DNA from: Actinoplanes lobatus
Lineage (GTDB): Bacteria > Actinomycetota > Actinomycetes > Mycobacteriales > Micromonosporaceae
Assembly (NCBI RefSeq): GCF_014205215.1
Contig: NZ_JACHNC010000001.1
Span: 6,010,501 to 6,074,500 of the forward strand
DNA length: 64,000 nt
Reading direction: 5' to 3'
Shown here: in pieces, positions 58,358 to 64,000 of the stretch
Layout: every line of letters begins with the position of its first letter
Numbering within the stretch: position 1 is the stretch's first letter
Program-made: the position numbers and the translations under genes
The notes under the pieces: model-generated
Told to the model about the DNA's origin: nothing
The model's input: the letters and a program-made list of their open reading frames with translations, nothing else
Databases searched by the model: none

Positions 58358-59233
58358 ATGGGCATTGCGGACCGCATCGGCGGGGCGCCGATCTCCTGGG
58401 GCGTGTGTGAGGCGCCCGGCTGGGGCTACGAGCTGTTCGCCGACCGGGTTCTCGCCGAGATGGCCGCGCTCGGGTTGCGTGCCACCGAGCTGGGCCCGAC
58501 CGGCTATCTGGGCATGACCTCGGCGGATGTACGGGCGATGCTGGACCGGCACGGGTTGCGGTTGATCGGCGGTTTTCTGCCCGTACCCATGCATGTCGGC
58601 ACCGAGGCCGACCTGGCCGCGGCGGCTCTCGCGATGGACACGCTGGCCGCCGCGGGAGCGGAGGTGGTGGTTCTGGCCGCCCGCTCGGCTGACGGGAGCT
58701 ACGACCGGAAGGTCCGCCTGGACGACGGCGAGTGGCGCCGGCTCTTCGCCACCCTGGAGATCCTGCGGGAGATGGCCGCCGACCGTGGTCTATGGCCCAG
58801 CCTGCATCCGCATGTCGGCACGGCGGTCGAGGACCGGGACGCGGTGCTGCGGCTGCTCGACGGCAGTGACGTGCCGCTCTGCCTGGACACCGGCCACCTG
58901 CTGATCGGCGGCATGCACCCCGCCGAGCTGCTGGAGCAGGCGGCCGACCGGATCTCCCACGTCCATCTGAAGGATGTGGATCTCGCGGTGGCGGCCACCG
59001 TGCGGGACGGTGGCCGCAGCTACATGGACGCCGTCAAGGCGGGCCTGTACACGCCGCTCGGCGCCGGTGACGCGGATGTCGCCGGGATCGTCGACCGCCT
59101 GGAAACCGCCGGCTACACCGGGTGGTACGTGCTCGAGCAGGACTGCGCGCTGTCCGGGCCGCCGGTCGCCGGTGACGGCCCGGTCGGCGACGTGCGCCGC
59201 AGCCTGGCGTTCCTGATGGAGGTGGCACGGTGA
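58358..59233 (+). CDS. sugar phosphate isomerase/epimerase (IolE/IolI-like)
   Basis: A 291-residue AP-endonuclease-like TIM barrel: GGAPISWGVCEAPGWGYELF, ELGPTGYLGMTSADVRAMLD, LHPHVGTAVEDRDAVL, CLDTGHLLIGGMHPAELLEQ and VHLKDVDLAV, the metal-binding His/Glu/Asp residues of IolE/IolI. It dehydrates or isomerises inositol-derived ketones. ATG 58358 has an AGGGGG seven bases upstream; GTG 58328, overlapping the previous stop, is the alternative. Confidence 0.75.
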   Translation: MGIADRIGGAPISWGVCEAPGWGYELFADRVLAEMAALGLRATELGPTGYLGMTSADVRAMLDRHGLRLIGGFLPVPMHVGTEADLAAAALAMDTLAAAGAEVVVLAARSADGSYDRKVRLDDGEWRRLFATLEILREMAADRGLWPSLHPHVGTAVEDRDAVLRLLDGSDVPLCLDTGHLLIGGMHPAELLEQAADRISHVHLKDVDLAVAATVRDGGRSYMDAVKAGLYTPLGAGDADVAGIVDRLETAGYTGWYVLEQDCALSGPPVAGDGPVGDVRRSLAFLMEVAR

Positions 59234-60276
59234 CGACCATGGCTCAGCCGGGGCAGATGCCGGCCGAGGCGGGCGGGCCGACGGTGACCCGGATCGGCGT
59301 CATCGGCACCGGTGTCATGGGCGCCGACCACGCCCGGCTGCTCACCGAGGCGGTGTCCGGCGCCCGGGTCGGCGGTGTCTTCGACGTCGACGGGAGCCGG
59401 GCCCGCGGTGTGGCGGCGGCCAGCGGTGGGGCGCGGGTCTTCGCCGACCCGTACGCGCTGATCGTCGACGACGGCATCGACGCCGTGCTGATCGCCTCGT
59501 CGGACGCCACCCACGAGGACTACGTGCTCGCCTGCGTGGCGGCCGGGAAGCCGGTGCTCTGCGAGAAGCCGCTCGCCCCGACCGTCGAGGCCTGCGCCCG
59601 GATCGTCGAGGCGGAGACCGAGCACGGCAGCCGGCTGATCACGGTGGGGTTCATGCGGCGCTTCGATCCGGGTTACACCGGCATGCGGGCGCTGCTGACC
59701 GGCGGCGAGATCGGCGCGCCGCTGCTGATGCACAACGTGCACCGGAATCCGGCCGCGGTCCCGGGCCTGCCGAGCTCCGCCCTGATCGCCAACTCGGCGG
59801 TGCACGAGCTGGACATCGTGCGGTGGCTGTTCGAAGAGGAGATCGTCGAGGTGGCGGTGCACACGCCCCGGCCGAGCGGGCAGGCGGGCGGCACCCAGGA
59901 TCCGCAGCTGCTGGTTCTCACGACCGAGTCGGGGGTGCTCGCCGACGTGGAGATCTTCGTCAACGCCCGGTACGGCTACGAGGTGCGCTGTGAGCTGGTC
60001 GGCGAGACGGGCACGGTGACGGTGGACGCGCCGCCGCCGACGTCGCTGCGCCGGGGCGGGCTGCACGCGCGGGCGCTGCCGGGGGACTGGCGGCCGCGGT
60101 TCGCCGAGGCGTACCGGCTGGAGTTGCAGGACTGGATCGACGGGGCGGCCGGTGGCGCGTCCGCCTGGGACGGTTTCGCGGCGACGTTCGTGGCGCACGC
60201 CTGTGTGGCGGCGCTGGCCAGCGGTGAACGCCACGCCGTGAACCTGCCACCGGCGCCCGCCCTCTACCGGAGGTGA
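59230..60276 (+). CDS. Gfo/Idh/MocA oxidoreductase, inositol dehydrogenase-like
   Basis: A 348-residue NAD(P)-dependent oxidoreductase. Rossmann motif VTRIGVIGTGVMGADHARLL (near residue 20), the hallmark CEKP in VLCEKPLAPTVE, and the catalytic text NSAVHELDIVRWLFEEE (His/Asp). Most likely myo-inositol 2-dehydrogenase (IolG) by context. GTG 59230 overlaps the isomerase stop by 4 bp; it closes the four-gene operon. Confidence 0.75.
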   Translation: MTTMAQPGQMPAEAGGPTVTRIGVIGTGVMGADHARLLTEAVSGARVGGVFDVDGSRARGVAAASGGARVFADPYALIVDDGIDAVLIASSDATHEDYVLACVAAGKPVLCEKPLAPTVEACARIVEAETEHGSRLITVGFMRRFDPGYTGMRALLTGGEIGAPLLMHNVHRNPAAVPGLPSSALIANSAVHELDIVRWLFEEEIVEVAVHTPRPSGQAGGTQDPQLLVLTTESGVLADVEIFVNARYGYEVRCELVGETGTVTVDAPPPTSLRRGGLHARALPGDWRPRFAEAYRLELQDWIDGAAGGASAWDGFAATFVAHACVAALASGERHAVNLPPAPALYRR

Positions 60277-60280
60277 GGGT

Positions 60281-61447
60281 CTACCAGCGGACCGGCACCT
60301 CCTCCAGGCCACCGACCAGCAGGCCCTGCCGGCGGCGCAGCTCCTCGACCGGTACCGCCAGCTCCAGATCGGGCAGCCGTTCCAGCAGGACGGCCAGGAC
60401 GGTGCGCAGCTCGACCCGGGCCAGCGACTGACCGAGGCAGGAGTGCGGGCCCGCGCCGAACGTGAGGTGCGGGTTGGGGGAGCGGGCCAGGTCCATCTCG
60501 TCGGGGTGGTCGAAGACCCGTTCGTCACGGTTGGCGGACGGCACCGCCGACAGCACGGTGGTGCCGGCCTCGACGGCGGTCCCGGCGATCTCGGTGTCTT
60601 CGGTGACCATGCGGTGCATCCCGAATCCGAGGTTGGCGTCGAAGCGCAGCACCTCCTCGACGGCGCTCGGCACCAGGCCGGGTTCGGCGAGCAGCCGTTC
60701 CCAGCGTCCCCGCTCGGCGAGCAGCATGGCGGCCATCTTGCCGATCATGTTGGCGGTGGTCTCGTGCCCGGCGACGAGCAGCGCCTGGCCGGTGAAGACG
60801 CACTCCTGTTCGGTGAGCCGGCCGTCCTCGGAGTCGACGACCGTGACCAGTTCGGACAGCAGGTCGTCGCCCGGTGACGAGCGTTTCGCCTCGACGTGGG
60901 CCTGCATGTACTGCCACATCTCCAGGCCGGAGCGCCTGGTCTCCTCGGCGGTGAACCGGGTGATGTTGAGGAAGTGGTCGGACCAGCGGGCGAACCGCTC
61001 CCGGTCGGCGGCGGGCACGCCGAGCAGGTCGCAGATCACGTAGACGGGCAGTGGGAACCCGAGGGCGGTCCGCAGGTCGGCGGGTGGGCCCTGCTTGGTC
61101 ATCTCGTCGATGAGGTCGTGGGCGATCCGGGCGATGCCGGGTTCCAGGGCGGTCATGCGTTTGGCGGTGAACGAGCGGCTGAGCAGCCGTCGCCAGCGCA
61201 TGTGCTGGGCCTCGTCGGCCATGAAGGCGGCCTGTGTGCCGACGGCGTTGCTGCCGGCCGGGGTGTTCCGGACGAAGCGGCGGTCGGTGATGGTGGCGCG
61301 CACGTCGTCGTACCGGGTGAGCAGGAACGCCTCGACGCCGGCGGGCGTGCGGACCGGGGCGACCGGGCAGGTGGCACGCAGTTCCCGCCATTCGTCGGGC
61401 GGGTCCACGGCGGTCGGTGGCGTGAACGGGTAGTCGAGCATCTGCAC
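60281..61447 (-). CDS. cytochrome P450
   Basis: A 388-residue P450. I-helix AGHETTANM near residue 227, ExxR in EEVLRFDA, heme loop FGAGPHSCLGQSLARVELR (Cys near 339). N-terminal LDYPFTPPTAVDPP is typical of soluble actinobacterial class I P450s. Divergent from a 3Fe-4S ferredoxin, its probable electron donor. The first start at 61447 is chosen; ATG 61441 is nearly equivalent. Substrate unknown, often a secondary metabolite. Confidence 0.9.
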   Translation of the reverse strand: MQMLDYPFTPPTAVDPPDEWRELRATCPVAPVRTPAGVEAFLLTRYDDVRATITDRRFVRNTPAGSNAVGTQAAFMADEAQHMRWRRLLSRSFTAKRMTALEPGIARIAHDLIDEMTKQGPPADLRTALGFPLPVYVICDLLGVPAADRERFARWSDHFLNITRFTAEETRRSGLEMWQYMQAHVEAKRSSPGDDLLSELVTVVDSEDGRLTEQECVFTGQALLVAGHETTANMIGKMAAMLLAERGRWERLLAEPGLVPSAVEEVLRFDANLGFGMHRMVTEDTEIAGTAVEAGTTVLSAVPSANRDERVFDHPDEMDLARSPNPHLTFGAGPHSCLGQSLARVELRTVLAVLLERLPDLELAVPVEELRRRQGLLVGGLEEVPVRW

Positions 61448-61537
61448 CCTCTCCCTGAGGTAAACGCCTGATTACTTGGTACCGTACGCACGGGATGACC
61501 CGGTAGCAAACGGTTGAAAACGATCACCGGAGGAGCC

Positions 61538-61750
61538 ATGAAGGTCACCGTCGACGAAGACAAGTGCATCGGTGCTGGTCAATGCGCTTTCACTGCTCCG
61601 CACGTATTCGATCAGCGCGACGAGGACGGCGTCGTGATTCTGCTGGCGGAGATCCCGTCGGCCGCCGACGAACCCGCCGCCCGGGACGCGGCCACCCTCT
61701 GCCCGGCCGGAGTCATAAAAATCTTGGACGATGGTGTCGAGAACCGGTGA
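61538..61750 (+). CDS. 3Fe-4S ferredoxin
   Basis: A 70-residue P450-type ferredoxin. Cysteines at 10, 16 (DKCIGAGQC) and 55 (TLCPAG) bind a 3Fe-4S cluster, the fourth ligand position being non-Cys. GGAGGAG lies upstream of ATG 61538. Divergent from the P450, the usual pairing; reductase is not nearby (an FAD ferredoxin reductase is at 9119). Confidence 0.85.
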   Translation: MKVTVDEDKCIGAGQCAFTAPHVFDQRDEDGVVILLAEIPSAADEPAARDAATLCPAGVIKILDDGVENR

Positions 61751-61816
61751 CCGGCTCCGTCCCCGGTCCGAACGCCGACCGCAATGGGTCGCACCCAGCA
61801 CTCCGGGAGAACCATC

Positions 61817-62224
61817 ATGGCCAAGTACCTGCTGCTCAAGCACTACCGCGGTGCTCCGGCCCCGGTCAACGACGTGCCGATGGAGAAGTGGACGCCCGAG
61901 GAGATCTCGGCGCACATCGCCTACATGAGCGATTTCGCGAACCGGCTCGTGCGGACCGGCGAGTTCGTCAGCGAGCAGGCGCTGCTGCCCGAGGGCACCT
62001 GGGTCCGCTACGACGGGGAGGGCCGCCCGCCGGTCACCGACGGCCCGTTCGCCGAGACCAAGGACCTGATCGCCGGCTACATGATCATCGACGTGGACAG
62101 CCACGAGCGGGCCGTCGAACTGGCCGGCGAGCTGTCCGCCGCCCCCGGCAAGGACGGAAAGCCGATCCACGAGTGGCTGGAACTGCGCCCCTGCTTCGCG
62201 GAAATGCCGACGATCACCGAATGA
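61817..62224 (+). CDS. DGPF-domain YCII-like protein
   Basis: A 135-residue protein with a YCII-like fold and the DGPFAETKD signature at residues 75-83. Such proteins are found as partners of ECF42-type sigma factors. Its stop overlaps the start of the sigma gene by 4 bp (ATGA), so the pair is co-translated. Function in the partner system is not settled. Confidence 0.85.
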   Translation: MAKYLLLKHYRGAPAPVNDVPMEKWTPEEISAHIAYMSDFANRLVRTGEFVSEQALLPEGTWVRYDGEGRPPVTDGPFAETKDLIAGYMIIDVDSHERAVELAGELSAAPGKDGKPIHEWLELRPCFAEMPTITE

Positions 62225-63360
62225 CGCCGGAGGAACTGCGGAGCCTCACCCCGGGCGTGCTCGGGATCCTCGTCCGCCGCGGAGCCGACTTCGCGGCGGC
62301 CGAGGACGCCGTCCAGGACGCGCTGGCCGAGGCGCTGCGGGTGTGGCCGGACGACCCGCCCCGCGACCCGAAGGGCTGGCTCGTCACGGTGGCGTGGCGG
62401 CGGTTCCTCGACGCGGCCCGGTCCGAGGCGGCCCGCCGCCGCCGGGAGGAGGCCGCCGACCAGGAGCCGCCGCCCGGCCCGGCGACCTCGGTCGACGACA
62501 CGCTCCAGCTCTACTTCCTGTGCGCGCATCCGTCGCTGACCCCGGCATCCGCGGTGGCGCTGACGCTGCGGGCCGTCGGTGGATTGACAACCCGGCAGAT
62601 CGCCGAGGCGTACCTGGTGCCGGAGGCCACCATGGCGCAGCGGATCAGCCGGGCCAAGCGGACGGTCTCTCTCGTGCGGTTCGATCAGCCCGGTGACGTG
62701 GCGACCGTGCTGCGGGTGCTCTACCTGGTGTTCAACGAGGGCTACACCGGCGACGTCGACCTGGCGGCCGAGGCGATCCGGCTCACCCGGCAGCTCGCCA
62801 CCACGATCGATCACCCCGAGGTGTACGGGCTGCTCGCTCTGATGCTGCTGCACCACGCGCGGCGCGCAGCCCGTACCGGTGATGACGGTGGCCTCGTCCC
62901 GCTGGCCGAGCAGGACCGCACACGCTGGGACACCACGCTGATCGCCGAAGGCGTCCTGATCCTTCAGGCGGCGCTGGCGCGCGACCGCCTTGGCGAGTTC
63001 CAGGCGCAGGCCGCGATAGCGGCCCTGCACGCCGACGCGCCCCGCGCCGAGGAGACCGACTGGGTGCAGATCGTGGAGTGGTACGACGAGCTGGCCCGTC
63101 TCACCGACAGCCCCGTGGTCCGGCTGAACCGGGCCGTCGCGGTCGGCGAGGCGGACGGCGCACGGGCGGGCCTGGCGGCCCTGTCAGACCTCGATCAAAC
63201 CCTTCCCCGGTACGCCGCGGTCGCCGCCTACCTGTACGAACGTGACGGAGACGGGAAACGGGCGGCCGAGCTGTACGCGGAGGCCGCCGCCCAGGCACCG
63301 AACCTGGCCGAACGCGACCACCTGACCCGCCAGGCCGCCCGTCTGCACCGTCAGCTGTGA
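62221..63360 (+). CDS. ECF42-type RNA polymerase sigma factor
   Basis: A 379-residue sigma factor. Region 2 (GILVRRGADFAAAEDAVQDA, PRDPKGWLVTVAWRRFLDAA) and region 4 (GGLTTRQIAEAYLVPEATMA, QRISRAKRTV) are followed by a long SnoaL/TPR-like C-terminal domain (YEVFNEGYTGDVD-, AALARDRLGEFQAQAAIAAL). This layout and the DGPF partner define ECF42. No anti-sigma gene is seen. It overlaps the convergent kinase by about 10 bp. Confidence 0.85.
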   Translation: MTPEELRSLTPGVLGILVRRGADFAAAEDAVQDALAEALRVWPDDPPRDPKGWLVTVAWRRFLDAARSEAARRRREEAADQEPPPGPATSVDDTLQLYFLCAHPSLTPASAVALTLRAVGGLTTRQIAEAYLVPEATMAQRISRAKRTVSLVRFDQPGDVATVLRVLYLVFNEGYTGDVDLAAEAIRLTRQLATTIDHPEVYGLLALMLLHHARRAARTGDDGGLVPLAEQDRTRWDTTLIAEGVLILQAALARDRLGEFQAQAAIAALHADAPRAEETDWVQIVEWYDELARLTDSPVVRLNRAVAVGEADGARAGLAALSDLDQTLPRYAAVAAYLYERDGDGKRAAELYAEAAAQAPNLAERDHLTRQAARLHRQL

Positions 63361-64000
63361 CGGGTCGCCGCCTCCTCGACCGGGAGCGCGGCCACGTACC
63401 GCCGCATGAAGGCGTTGAAGCCCTCGACGTCCGCCGCATCCGGCTCGGCGGTGTCCAGCCGTGCGCCGGCGAAGACGACGTCGGTCAGGAAGGCGTCCAG
63501 GCTCTGGCCGGGCGTGCGGGCGGTGCGGAAGGCGGCCAGCACCGCGATGCCCCAGGCGCCGCCCTCGGAGGCCGAGTCGCCGACCGCGACCGGGGTGTCG
63601 ATGGCGGCCGCGAGCAGCCGCTGCGCCACCCCCTCGGTCTTGAACAGGCCGCCGTGCGCGAACATCCGGTCCAGCTGCACCGACTCGGCCTTCTGGAGCA
63701 CGTCCATGCCGATGCGCAGCGTGGCCAGGGCCGAGTACAACTGGGTCCGCATGAAGGTGGCCAGATTCAGGCTGCTGCCCGGCTCCCGCAGGAACAGCGG
63801 CCGGCCCTCGTGCAGCTTCGTGATCGGCTCACCGGACAGGTAGTTGAACGCCATCAGGCCGCCGCCGTCCGGTGCGCCGTCCAGCGCGGCCTTGAACAGC
63901 GTCTCGAAGACCGCGTTGCTGTCCGCCTTCGCCCCCAGCGCGGTGGCGAACTCGGCGAACAGGCCGGCCCACGAGTTCAGCTCGCTGGCGCCGTTGTTGC
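63351..64000 (-). CDS. FGGY-family carbohydrate kinase, 5' end beyond window
   Basis: The last ~215 residues of an FGGY sugar kinase. C-terminal ATPase domain text: GLMAFNYLSGEPITKLHEGR, LRIGMDVLQKAESVQLDRMF, AHGGLFKTEGVAQRLLAAAI and EGGAWGIAVLAAF. The pattern suits ribulokinase/xylulokinase-like members; substrate unresolved without the N-terminus. Stop 63351-63353 overlaps the sigma-factor end. Confidence 0.75.
   Translation of the reverse strand, partial: NNGASELNSWAGLFAEFATALGAKADSNAVFETLFKAALDGAPDGGGLMAFNYLSGEPITKLHEGRPLFLREPGSSLNLATFMRTQLYSALATLRIGMDVLQKAESVQLDRMFAHGGLFKTEGVAQRLLAAAIDTPVAVGDSASEGGAWGIAVLAAFRTARTPGQSLDAFLTDVVFAGARLDTAEPDAADVEGFNAFMRRYVAALPVEEAATRHS

Noticed and set aside
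61516..61530. Zur-like site before the ferredoxin gene
   Set aside because: Only the left half (TGAAAACGAT) matches; the right half is unrelated.

Overview
The window is GC-rich throughout, uses GTG starts and 4-bp stop/start overlaps freely, and carries many acetyltransferases, LuxR-type regulators, PadR/TetR/GntR regulators, P450 and dynamin-like Ini proteins. This points to an actinobacterium, most likely a Micromonosporaceae member close to Actinoplanes (inference from gene content and style, not from a marker gene). No rRNA, CRISPR array or intact tRNA was found. LAYOUT. 0-2.4 kb: an unidentified partial gene, a ribosome-hibernation-type protein, a GNAT and a CobW_C protein that has lost its GTPase motifs. 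2.4-6.5 kb: a Zur-like operator in a divergent promoter drives three tightly packed PLP enzymes of three different folds (decarboxylase-like, cysteine-synthase-like fused to rhodanese, class V aminotransferase). This is the most interesting candidate system, a zinc-starvation pathway of unknown product. 6.6-18.9 kb: mostly housekeeping singletons: a TPR protein lacking the expected CHAT domain, an FAD reductase, an endo/exonuclease/phosphatase, a methyltransferase, two GNATs, a Tat-exported FAD oxidase, a chemoreceptor, a lipoprotein and a GGDEF remnant. 19.2-29.1 kb: an ini-type cluster: LuxR/ATPase regulator, an IniB-like acidic repeat protein, two dynamin-like GTPases (IniA/IniC) joined by a tiny linker ORF, an acidic protein, a membrane-anchored Hsp70 and a small membrane protein. 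These probably act together on the cell envelope under stress. 29.1-41 kb: an accessory region. It holds a 3'-tRNA fragment (attachment-site-like) overlapped by the end of a decayed serine recombinase, a decayed integrase fragment, a nonsense-broken MMPL transporter tail and four copies of a stem-loop-bearing direct repeat. Between these lie intact cargo genes: LysR/NTF2-like/LUD, XRE regulator/SDR, a secreted pectinesterase and a GH130-type enzyme. 40.8-51.6 kb: TetR-controlled methyltransferase operon, PadR/membrane-protein pair, alcohol dehydrogenase plus lipoprotein, VOC proteins, a large LuxR (LAL) regulator with a coupled small protein, and a possible PD-(D/E)xK-type protein. 51.6-52.4 kb: a gene-free stretch packed with very long inverted repeats. 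52.4-64 kb: small genes, a D-amino-acid-oxidase-like protein, a methyltransferase, an inositol-catabolism operon (GntR, IolC, Cgl0158-like aldolase, sugar isomerase, Gfo/Idh/MocA dehydrogenase), a P450 with divergent ferredoxin, a DGPF-protein/ECF sigma pair and a partial FGGY kinase.
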